Assembly: GCA_021788515.1 (NCBI GenBank)
Contig: JAJYKN010000039.1
Span: 1-8,335, forward strand
From: Nitrospirota bacterium
GTDB lineage: Bacteria > Nitrospirota > UBA9217
Direction of reading: 5' to 3'
Length of the DNA: 8,335 nt
The position numbers were made by a program, and so were the translations under genes. The notes beneath the pieces were generated by a model that was given only the letters and a program-made list of their open reading frames with translations, searched no databases and was not told the DNA's origin. This document shows, in pieces, positions 1-5,740 of the stretch (position 1 is its first letter; each line of letters begins with the position of its first letter).

Positions 1-719
1 CGATCAAGGGCATGCAGCGCATCCGGGCAACGGTGCAGTCCACCGGGAAGAAGATCAAAGGCCTCGGCGAACGGTCCCTCGAAATCGGCGCCATCATCGA
101 AGTGATCAGCGAAATCGCGACGCAGACGAACTTGCTGGCCTTGAACGCCGCAATCGAAGCCGCCCGCGCCGGCGAACAGGGCAAGGGTTTCGCCGTCGTC
201 GCCGATGAAGTGCGGAAACTCGCCGAACGCGCCGCCCGCGCCACCAAGGACATCACCGGCCTGATCAAAGGCATCCAGGTGGAAACGAGCGAAGCCGTGA
301 CGGTCATGGAAGAAGGAACCCGCGAAGTGGAGGAAGGTACCAAGCTCGCCGACCAGGCCGGCGCAACCCTTCGTGAAATCGAACAGATCGTGCAACAGAC
401 CGCCACCCTCATGACGGACATTACCCGGGCGGCGGCCGACCAGGTGCAGTCAACCAAGAGCGTCGTGCATACCATGGACAACATTTCCGAACTGACGCAG
501 GAAACGACCCACGGCGTCAAGGACACGGTGTCCACCATCAATAATCTTGCCGACCTGACGAAGCGCCTGAACGACGCCATCAACAGATTCAAGATCGGCA
601 GGGAGCATCTTGCCGCAGCCCCGAGCGAGACCCCACTCCCCGCGCTGAACCAGTATCCGCAGGTAGCGGAGAACGTGACGACGAGCGATGAGGAGATCAA
701 GCTCGGATTTATCGAATAA
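1..719 (+). CDS. Methyl-accepting chemotaxis protein, C-terminal signalling part (5' end outside window)
   Basis: This is the cytoplasmic signalling half of a chemoreceptor that forms trimers of dimers and controls CheA through CheW. The frame is open from the first full codon (base 3) with no credible start, so the gene begins upstream; the first ATG (base 12) is internal. About 238 residues are visible. The MCP hairpin tip is unmistakable at about bases 114-235, with the hallmark [18 protein letters not shown] followed by [16 protein letters not shown]. The rest is long heptad-patterned helix (the returning arm of the four-helix bundle) ending near FKIG at about base 597. A polar, proline-containing tail of about 40 residues follows, ending in GFIE. 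No NWETF-type CheR docking pentapeptide is seen at the C-terminus. Sensor, membrane and HAMP regions would lie upstream and cannot be judged. The stop is 5 bp before cheA, so it is surely the operon's receptor. The family is certain; the ligand is unknown. Confidence 0.96.
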   Translation, partial: IKGMQRIRATVQSTGKKIKGLGERSLEIGAIIEVISEIATQTNLLALNAAIEAARAGEQGKGFAVVADEVRKLAERAARATKDITGLIKGIQVETSEAVTVMEEGTREVEEGTKLADQAGATLREIEQIVQQTATLMTDITRAAADQVQSTKSVVHTMDNISELTQETTHGVKDTVSTINNLADLTKRLNDAINRFKIGREHLAAAPSETPLPALNQYPQVAENVTTSDEEIKLGFIE

Positions 720-724
720 ATACT

Positions 725-3343
725 ATGGCGGGTCCTTTAGACAAATCGGGCATTATCGAGTTTTTTCTCGTCGAGGCAGGTGAGCATCTCCAAAATCTGA
801 ACAAGGGACTTTTGTCTCTTGAAAAGGACCCGGGCGACACCGCCATGATCGACGAGCTTTTCCGCGCTGCGCACACGCTCAAAGGTTCGGCGGCCATGAT
901 GGGGTTTCAGGGCGTCAGCGACGTGGCGCACAAGGCCGAGGACATGCTCGGCCAATTCCGCTCCGGCACCATTCCCATCTGCAAAGAAACACTCAACTTT
1001 CTTTTCGACAGCGTCGACGCCGTTAAGGTCATGGTGGACGGCGTGGCCGGCAACCAGCCCGAGGATGCCCTCGTTGTGGACAGCATCAGCCAGGCTTACC
1101 AGGACGTCGTCATGAGCATGCAGCGGACGGCAGCCCCTACCCAGTCGCAGGAGGATGAGTTATTCGGCGCCCAAGAGGAGTCGAAAGCGGGCACAGCCGG
1201 ACGCGAAGACGATCTGGATATCGCCTGGGGAAAAGCCTTCGATGTCGACCGCCCAGAGGAGGGCTCCGTCGAGCCGCAGAACCCGGTGGCCGAGGAACCC
1301 TTGCCCGTGAGTCCGGCGAGCGCGCCGCAGCCAATGCCTTCGGCCGGTGTGCAGCCGCCCGTTCCGGCTCCCGCCCCGTCTTTTGCGCCGGACGTGACGC
1401 TCCAGCAGGAGCTCGAAGAGGCCAAGAAGGCCGGCATCCTGGAAAAGCGCGGAACCGGCAGGCGCGCCACGGACGCCGTCGATCTGGAAAAACAGTTTAT
1501 CCGCGTCAATATCGACCGGCTGGATAATCTGATGAACCTGGTGGGCGAGATGGTCGTCAACCGCAACCGGCTTGCGCGCCAGGTCGACCTGATCAAGTCC
1601 CTGCGCGAGGAACTTGACTTCAGCCAGAACCGCCTGATCCACGAAATCAAAAAGTTCGAGGAAAAATATGAATATACGCTGACCGTGGAGTCCGCCGGCC
1701 TGAGCCAGCAAGCAGCCGCGCCGTCCACGGATTTCCTCGAGCTTGAGTTCGACCGTTATGACGACTTCAACCTGCTCTCGCGCAAGCTTTCGGAAATCAC
1801 GAACGATACGAACGAGATCATGAACGAGCTTGCCGGGTTCTTCGACTCCTTCGAGCTCGACACGGCGCGCATTTCCACGATCACCACAAACCTTCAGAAT
1901 GAGATCACCATGGCCCGCATGGTGGAGGTGGACAAGCTCTACCAGATGTTCCAGCGGCCGGTCCGTGACCTTGCCCAGGAGGAGAACAAACAGGTCAACA
2001 TGGTGGTCTCGGGCGGCGAGACCAAGATCGATAAAACGATCTTCGAGATCATCTCCGATCCGCTCATGCACATGATCCGGAATGCCATTTCCCACGGCAT
2101 CGAGAAGATGGACGAGCGCAAGGCGCTGGGGAAAGAACCGGCGGGCGCGCTCATTTTGAATGCGCGGCATGAAGGGAACAGCATCATCCTTCAGATCGAG
2201 GACGACGGCCGGGGGATGGACCCCGTGCTGCTCCGGAAGGCGGCCGTGGACAAGGGGTTCATGAACGATTCGGAAGCGCAGTCCCTCTCGGACCTCGACG
2301 CGATCAACCTGATCTTCCGCCCCGGTTTTTCCACCACCACAACGGTCAGTAAGGTCTCGGGCCGGGGCGTCGGCATGGATGTGGTCTCCACGCACCTCGC
2401 GCGCATCAACGGCAGGATCGAAATCAAAACGGCAAAAGGCGTGGGGACCAAGTTCGTCATCAGGCTCCCGCTTACGCTCGCGATCGCCCAGGCGCTGATC
2501 GTAAAACTCAAAGACCAGGAAATCGCCGTGCCCATGAACCTGGTCGAAGAGACGACGCGGTTTTCCTACAAGGATATCCAACAGGCCGCGGGAGAGGAAA
2601 TGGTGAGCCTCCGCGGTTCGCTGCTCCGGCTCGTCAAGCTGAACGAACTGTTCGGGGTGGGCAAGTTCCCCAAAAAAGACGACACGTATCGCCACCCGAC
2701 GCTGATCCTCGGCATGGCGGAGAAGAAGCTCGCCCTGATGGTGGAAGAGATCACCGGCCGCGAAGAAATCGTGGTGAAATCGCTGGGTGATTACCTGAAG
2801 GGCATCAAGCTTTTTTCCGGGGCAACGATCTCAGGCGAGGGCAACGTGCGGCTCATCCTCAACATTGCATCGTTGTTCGGCGATGAAGCGGCGGGCACGA
2901 CCAAGGCCCGTGTGGTCACGACCAAAGAGGCCCCGGCGCCGGAAGTCGCGAAGCGGAAGCCGAAGGTGCTGGTCGTCGACGACTCCATCAGCATCCGCAA
3001 GTATGTTCAGCGTTTCCTTGACCGCACGGGGTATGATGTGGAAGTGGCGCCGGACGGTATGGAGGCGCTCAATATCATGGGCCGGATGAAATTCGATGCG
3101 GTGATCACCGACCTTGAGATGCCCGTCATGCACGGGTATGATCTCATGGCGGAAATGCGGAAGAGTCCGGAACTCATGAATATCCCCGTCATTGTTCTCA
3201 CCTCGCGAGCAGGAGACAAGCATCGGCAGAAAGCCATCGACATGGGCGCCCAGGACTACCTGGTGAAGCCCTTCGAAGAACAGGAAATGCTCGGAGCTCT
3301 CAAAAAACTGCTGAGCCGCACCGCTTTGGCAGGTCGGGCATAA
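725..3343 (+). CDS. cheA: Hybrid chemotaxis histidine kinase CheA with C-terminal receiver domain
   Basis: This 872-residue kinase is the core enzyme of the array. It autophosphorylates a histidine and passes the phosphate to receiver domains. Domains in order: Hpt at about 9-110, with phospho-acceptor H50 in AAHTLKGSA; an acidic then proline-rich linker at about 140-230 with no recognisable P2 domain; a long helical dimerisation region at about 255-430, starting VNIDRLDNLMNLVGEMVVNR; a GHKL ATPase with N box N453 (MIRNAISHGIE), G1 box DDGRGMD at 493-499 and G2 box GRGVGMD at 546-552; a CheW-like regulatory domain at about 585-720; and a REC domain at about 747-870 with D752/D753, phospho-acceptor D796, T826 and K848. 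All key residues are present, so kinase and receiver should be active. The single Hpt, extended dimerisation helices and fused REC resemble ChpA/PilL and FrzE. The start is 5 bp after the MCP stop, with no Shine-Dalgarno sequence next to it, so translational coupling is likely. Confidence 0.97.
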   Translation: MAGPLDKSGIIEFFLVEAGEHLQNLNKGLLSLEKDPGDTAMIDELFRAAHTLKGSAAMMGFQGVSDVAHKAEDMLGQFRSGTIPICKETLNFLFDSVDAVKVMVDGVAGNQPEDALVVDSISQAYQDVVMSMQRTAAPTQSQEDELFGAQEESKAGTAGREDDLDIAWGKAFDVDRPEEGSVEPQNPVAEEPLPVSPASAPQPMPSAGVQPPVPAPAPSFAPDVTLQQELEEAKKAGILEKRGTGRRATDAVDLEKQFIRVNIDRLDNLMNLVGEMVVNRNRLARQVDLIKSLREELDFSQNRLIHEIKKFEEKYEYTLTVESAGLSQQAAAPSTDFLELEFDRYDDFNLLSRKLSEITNDTNEIMNELAGFFDSFELDTARISTITTNLQNEITMARMVEVDKLYQMFQRPVRDLAQEENKQVNMVVSGGETKIDKTIFEIISDPLMHMIRNAISHGIEKMDERKALGKEPAGALILNARHEGNSIILQIEDDGRGMDPVLLRKAAVDKGFMNDSEAQSLSDLDAINLIFRPGFSTTTTVSKVSGRGVGMDVVSTHLARINGRIEIKTAKGVGTKFVIRLPLTLAIAQALIVKLKDQEIAVPMNLVEETTRFSYKDIQQAAGEEMVSLRGSLLRLVKLNELFGVGKFPKKDDTYRHPTLILGMAEKKLALMVEEITGREEIVVKSLGDYLKGIKLFSGATISGEGNVRLILNIASLFGDEAAGTTKARVVTTKEAPAPEVAKRKPKVLVVDDSISIRKYVQRFLDRTGYDVEVAPDGMEALNIMGRMKFDAVITDLEMPVMHGYDLMAEMRKSPELMNIPVIVLTSRAGDKHRQKAIDMGAQDYLVKPFEEQEMLGALKKLLSRTALAGRA

Positions 3344-3357
3344 CCCCCTAAAACTAT

Positions 3358-3768
3358 ATGGATGACCGGACGCGTTTTCTGATATTATCACTGGGCGGCG
3401 AGAGCTACGCGCTCCCTATTACGAGACTGCTCGAGATCATGGTGCCGCGCGATATCCAGAAAGACGCGAATTTGACCGCGATGTTCGAGGGGAAAATCGA
3501 GTTCCGGGGCAAACTGATTCCCGTGCTGAATATTAAAAAGATTTTTCAGCTCCCGGGAGCCCTCGGGGCGACCCTCCTGGTGGTCAAGAGCGTCAAAGGC
3601 ACGGTTGGGCTCCTGGTTGACGCGGTGACGGAAATTATGGACACCGAGCAGAAACCGCTTCCGCTGCCGAAAGGCGTCATCAATCCCACCCTGCAGTATT
3701 ACAGCGGGGCGCTCCGGTACAAAGAGAACATCGTTCTTCTCCTGAACGAAGACGGATTGCTGCCATGA
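3358..3768 (+). CDS. cheW: CheW-family coupling protein (first copy)
   Basis: This 136-residue, single-domain CheW is a scaffold that links receptor tips to the CheA regulatory domain; it has no enzymatic activity. The CheW fold is recognisable from the N-terminal strand pair (RFLILSLGGESYALPI), the LLEIMVPRDI helix, the conserved segment EFRGKLIPVLNI (R50-G51, the arginine-glycine typical of receptor-binding CheWs) and the later GTVGLLVDAVTEIMD strand. The length is slightly short for the family (E. coli CheW is about 167) but both subdomains are present. The start is 14 bp after the cheA stop. Its upstream sequence is C- and A-rich with no good ribosome binding site, so translation probably depends on coupling to cheA. 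The stop overlaps the next cheW by 4 bp. The two CheWs are clearly different proteins, suggesting distinct partners (for example MCP versus kinase positions in the array), but this is inference. Confidence 0.93.
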   Translation: MDDRTRFLILSLGGESYALPITRLLEIMVPRDIQKDANLTAMFEGKIEFRGKLIPVLNIKKIFQLPGALGATLLVVKSVKGTVGLLVDAVTEIMDTEQKPLPLPKGVINPTLQYYSGALRYKENIVLLLNEDGLLP

Positions 3769-4220
3769 CGAGCAGCTATTTGACCTTTATCCTGTCGGGA
3801 AGATTATTCGGCGTGCGGCTCAGCGGAGCGATTGAAATTCTGCCCTGGCGCAAATCACGGCCGGTGCCGCTTTCCTATTCCTACGTCGAGGGGTTGATCG
3901 ATTACCGCGGGACCCTGTATCCGGTCTTCAATATTGCACAGCGGCTCGGCCTGAGCAAGGCGGCGCCGATCGGGTTCACGGCTCTGGAGAAGGACCAGCC
4001 CGGTCCCGGCCAGAGCATCATCCTGCTTGAAGAAAAAAGCATCCCCTTCGGTATTATCGTGGACAGCGTGGTCAAGATGGCGAAGCTGGAGGACCCGTCC
4101 GCTGCACCTGCGCCGGAGAAGACGCCGGGGATAGAGCCGCAGTACGTAAAAGGGCTGGTAGTCGAAGACGATCAGGAAGTCATGATCCTCGATTTTGAAA
4201 GGTTGTTACATGCCGGTTAA
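3765..4220 (+). CDS. cheW: CheW-family coupling protein (second, divergent copy)
   Basis: This 151-residue CheW-like protein starts in an ATGA overlap with the first cheW, the classic arrangement for re-initiation and matched synthesis. The CheW pattern is visible in YLTFILSGRLFGVRLSGAIEIL, in GLIDYRGTLYPVFNIAQRLGL (R48-G49 at the conserved receptor-contact position) and in IPFGIIVDSVVKMAKLE. It differs from its neighbour throughout and carries two polar, proline-bearing insertions, at about 70-82 (EKDQPGPGQ) and 108-125 (DPSAAPAPEKTPGIEP). The second lies just before the last domain strands (YVKGLVVEDDQEVMILDFERLL). This second-type CheW resembles PilI/ChpC-style accessory couplers more than canonical CheW, but the assignment within the family is uncertain. 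The end overlaps the next gene by 11 bp if that gene starts at 4210. The proposed role is coupling a second receptor class or tuning the array; only the domain assignment is firm. Confidence 0.88.
   Translation: MTSSYLTFILSGRLFGVRLSGAIEILPWRKSRPVPLSYSYVEGLIDYRGTLYPVFNIAQRLGLSKAAPIGFTALEKDQPGPGQSIILLEEKSIPFGIIVDSVVKMAKLEDPSAAPAPEKTPGIEPQYVKGLVVEDDQEVMILDFERLLHAG
4197..4212 (+). promoter_or_regulatory. Ribosome binding site and start codon choice for the response regulator
   Basis: GAAAGG at 4197-4202 lies 7 bp before the ATG at 4210 and decides the start. The alternative in-frame ATG at 4195 would add five residues (MKGCY) and has no ribosome binding site at a suitable distance. Starting at 4210 gives MPVKILLADKS, which begins at the first strand of the receiver fold, as expected. 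The site lies inside the end of the second cheW, so translation is coupled. Confidence 0.7.
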
Positions 4221-5436
4221 GATTTTATTGGCGGACAAGAGCATCACCATCCAGAAAGTGGTGGAAATGCTTTTTTCCGGAAGAGACTATGAGGTCGCCT
4301 GTGTGAGCGACGGGGACACGGCCTTACACGAGGCTGCACGGGTGGTGCCCGACGTGGTGCTGGCGGACGTGGACCTGCCGCGTGTTGACGGCTACAGCCT
4401 GGCCGCACGATTGAAGCAGACGCCCGAGTTCGCACAGACGCCGGTCATCCTCATGATGAGCAGGGATGACACGTACGATGCCGCGAAAGGGATGCAAGCG
4501 GGAATTCTCGACCATATCGCCAAACCCTTCGAGTCGCAGGAACTTATCGGCAAGGTAAAAAAAGCGCTTGCCGCGGCTCCGCCGCGTCTCGTCGAACCTG
4601 CACCGCCGTCTCCGAAGCCGGCCGTGGTCCCGCCGCCTCCGCCAAAGCCGGCAGCAGTACCATCGCCACCGCCGCCGAAACCTGCTGCTGCGCCAAAACA
4701 GCCGACGCCGTCGGACATTTTCGAAATCATCCAGGAAGCGCCTACGCACGAGGAACTTTCGCGTATGACGGCGTCCCCGGCTGAGGAAGAGTCCGTCTAT
4801 GAAGTAGAGCCGGAAGTCGAGGAGGTTGAAGAATCTCCGGCGCCGGAGAGCGCGACGGCGCTGCCGATCGGCGCCAAGGCCGTGGAAGAAATGCGCGAAG
4901 GCCTTGGATTGACCGAGCCTGCGGAAGAGCCGCAACCCGAGATTGTTTCCTTTGAAGACTTCGACCTGGCCATGGAAACGTCGCCGAAGACCGCTCCTCC
5001 TTCTGCTCCGAAGCCGGTTGCTCCCGCTCCCGCCGCCCCGCAGCAGCCGAAGCCGGAAGGAGCGCCGGCACAGCCGCCTACCGTGCCCGAACCTGAACTC
5101 CGGAAGATCGTGGAAGAGACCGTGGCACGGATGGCCAAGCAGGCTTTTGAAAAAATATCCGCTCCGCAGGCGGCAGTTCTGCCCGAGGGCGAACTGCGCA
5201 GCATGGCCGAAAAAACCCTCTCCAAAATGGCAGCGGACGTGTTCAAAGACATGCCTCCGCCGCCGATTCCGAAGATCTCCGATGACACCGTGAGAAGGGG
5301 GCTTGAGGAAGCGGTCTCGAAGATCGCCCGGGAAATCGCGCGGGACGTTATCGAGAAGGTCGCCTGGGAAGTGATCCCGTTGCTCGCCGAACAGCTGATC
5401 AAAGCGGAGATAGAACGACTCAAGGCGGAACCATAG
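4210..5436 (+). CDS. Response regulator: REC domain, proline/glutamate-rich linker and repeated helical C-terminal tail
   Basis: This 408-residue protein is the separate output regulator of the operon and has no DNA-binding or enzymatic output domain. REC spans about 2-118: phospho-acceptor D53 (VVLADVDLP), S84 at the switch Thr/Ser position, and K105 in IAKPFES. The acidic pair is reduced to A8-D9 (LLADKS), so one usual acidic residue is missing. Residues 130-161 hold three proline-rich PKPA units. Residues 165-285 look disordered and acidic, with small conserved-looking islands (SDIFEIIQEAP, AVEEMREGLGL, EIVSFEDFDLAM). From 296 three helical repeats recur every 32 residues, followed by a terminal amphipathic helix (VAWEVIPLLAEQLIKAEIERLK). 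The layout recalls Myxococcus RomR (REC, Pro-rich, Glu-rich polar-targeting end) and the tail recalls the PopZ C-terminus; both are comparisons from memory. The likely role is a CheA-phosphorylated regulator acting by protein-protein contact or localisation. Confidence 0.88.
   Translation: MPVKILLADKSITIQKVVEMLFSGRDYEVACVSDGDTALHEAARVVPDVVLADVDLPRVDGYSLAARLKQTPEFAQTPVILMMSRDDTYDAAKGMQAGILDHIAKPFESQELIGKVKKALAAAPPRLVEPAPPSPKPAVVPPPPPKPAAVPSPPPPKPAAAPKQPTPSDIFEIIQEAPTHEELSRMTASPAEEESVYEVEPEVEEVEESPAPESATALPIGAKAVEEMREGLGLTEPAEEPQPEIVSFEDFDLAMETSPKTAPPSAPKPVAPAPAAPQQPKPEGAPAQPPTVPEPELRKIVEETVARMAKQAFEKISAPQAAVLPEGELRSMAEKTLSKMAADVFKDMPPPPIPKISDDTVRRGLEEAVSKIAREIARDVIEKVAWEVIPLLAEQLIKAEIERLKAEP
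4597..4692 (+). repeat. Degenerate tandem repeat encoding proline-rich PKPA units
   Basis: Inside the response regulator gene, residues 130-161 form three successive units of 10 or 11 residues, each ending in a PKPA-V/A-V/A core (lysines at 136, 146 and 157) preceded by runs of proline. The DNA is CCG-rich and similar but not identical between units, so it is an old or drifting repeat. It encodes an extended, flexible linker after the receiver domain. Confidence 0.75.
5095..5352 (+). repeat. Three 32-residue (96-bp) helical repeats in the response regulator tail
   Basis: Residues 296-317 (ELRKIVEETVARMAKQAFEK...), 328-349 (ELRSMAEKTLSKMAADVFKD...) and 360-381 (TVRRGLEEAVSKIAREIARD...) align without gaps at an exact 32-residue spacing. 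The shared pattern is hydrophobic-R at the start, E at the seventh or eighth position, then small-K/R-M/I-A and a hydrophobic near the end. Proline-rich connectors separate the first from the second and the second from the third. They are diverged at DNA level, so they are protein repeats rather than a recent duplication. Confidence 0.7.
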
Positions 5437-5445
5437 CATTTCGGA

Positions 5446-5489
5446 TTACACCCTGCACTCGCGCTAGGCGCTTGTAGGCGCGGGTGTAA
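5446..5489. repeat. Imperfect palindrome (8-bp perfect arms with a further 4-bp GCGC stem)
   Basis: TTACACCC at 5446-5453 is the exact reverse complement of GGGTGTAA at 5482-5489. Inside, GCGC at 5461-5464 can pair with GCGC at 5478-5481 if the left strand bulges 7 nt. The interior also carries a direct repeat, TAGGCGC, at 5465-5471 and 5475-5481. It starts 10 bp after the response regulator stop and has no U-tract, so it is not a terminator by itself; it may stabilise the mRNA end or be a dispersed repeat. Confidence 0.55.
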
Positions 5490-5495
5490 ACAGAA

Positions 5496-5516
5496 TTCGG
5501 AATGCGGATTGCGGTC
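5496..5516. repeat. Short 7-bp tandem repeat (TTCGGAA / TGCGGAT / TGCGGTC)
   Basis: Three adjacent heptamers share the core CGG at the same position: 5496-5502, 5503-5509 and 5510-5516. A lone related heptamer, TTCGGAT, lies at 5440-5446 just outside the palindrome. It looks like a small remnant of a heptanucleotide repeat family in intergenic DNA. Confidence 0.5.
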
Positions 5517-5520
5517 AACG

Positions 5521-5551
5521 TAGGGGACTTGTTCCCCTATTTTTTTATTTT
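5521..5551 (+). terminator. Rho-independent terminator of the chemosensory operon
   Basis: TAGGGGA (5521-5527), a 5-nt loop (CTTGT) and TCCCCTA (5533-5539) form a 7-bp perfect stem with a four-G core. It is followed immediately by seven T, one A and four T (5540-5551), the standard layout of an intrinsic terminator reading on the + strand. The stem lies 84 bp after the response regulator stop and ends the mcp-cheA-cheW-cheW-regulator transcript, separating it from valS. The reverse strand has no equivalent T-run, so it is one-directional. Confidence 0.88.
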
Positions 5552-5574
5552 AGACAGGTTGTTCAATACAGCAG

Positions 5575-5695
5575 TTGGACGCAGATGAACGCAGATATTC
5601 GCCGGTAAAACAAAGCAAAGAAAGAGACTTCGCCATGGTGAGTCTTATTTTAAATCTTTCTTTATCAGCGTTTATCCGATTTTATCTGCGTCCAA
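5575..5695. repeat. 121-bp inverted-repeat element (MITE-like or dispersed intergenic palindrome)
   Basis: TTGGACGCAGAT at 5575-5586 is the perfect reverse complement of ATCTGCGTCCAA at 5684-5695. A second nested pair, AAAGAAAGA (5617-5625) with TCTTTCTTT (5655-5663), and a third, AGACT (5625-5629) with AGTCT (5641-5645), continue the fold, so the whole stretch can form one long interrupted hairpin with its tip near 5630-5640. The left arm holds a direct repeat of ACGCAGAT (5579-5586 and 5588-5595). There is no coding capacity and no clear target-site duplication at the edges. Such features suit a small non-autonomous element or a genome-wide intergenic repeat; copy number cannot be seen from one window. 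Confidence 0.65.
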
Positions 5696-5722
5696 AATGC
5701 TTTTTATCGAAGTCAATAAAGC

Positions 5723-5740
5723 AAGGAGTCTTTTTGCATG
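5723..5740 (+). promoter_or_regulatory. Ribosome binding site of valS
   Basis: AAGGAG at 5723-5728 lies 9 nt before the ATG at 5738. It is the strongest Shine-Dalgarno sequence in the window and fixes the valS start; the protein then begins MSTKELSKSYEPKSVEQKWYD, matching the usual N-terminus of the enzyme. Confidence 0.85.

Larger units (their letters stand above)
5437..5737. other. Non-coding gap between the response regulator and valS
   Basis: These 301 bp contain no credible gene. The one short open frame on the + strand (5575-5760) runs through an inverted repeat into valS, has no ribosome binding site and no recognisable protein. The gap holds, in order, an imperfect palindrome, a 7-bp tandem repeat, an intrinsic terminator, a 121-bp inverted-repeat element and the valS ribosome binding site. 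I looked for a valS promoter and found no pair of -35/-10 boxes I would defend; the sequence becomes AT-rich after 5540, so a promoter may lie within or at the edge of the inverted-repeat element. Confidence 0.7.

Noticed and set aside
1160..2695. Long open frame of 511 codons on the - strand opposite cheA
   Set aside because: It lies wholly within a certain cheA and its product has no recognisable domain. Such frames arise opposite GC-rich genes because of codon bias.
4324..5439. Open frame of 371 codons on the - strand opposite the response regulator
   Set aside because: Extremely Arg/Phe/Gly-rich because it is the reverse complement of proline/glutamate codon runs; no plausible protein.
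5446..5489. Integron attC site or phage attachment site
   Set aside because: The palindrome arms do not match the attC core consensus, and there is no integrase or cassette nearby.
5552..5737. T-box riboswitch in the valS leader
   Set aside because: valS is often T-box controlled in Firmicutes, but no T-box core sequence or specifier stem-loop is seen, and the only terminator-like hairpin lies upstream of this stretch, belonging to the previous operon.
5437..5737. CRISPR array
   Set aside because: The repeats are 7-12 bp, inverted or directly adjacent, with no regular spacers and no cas genes.
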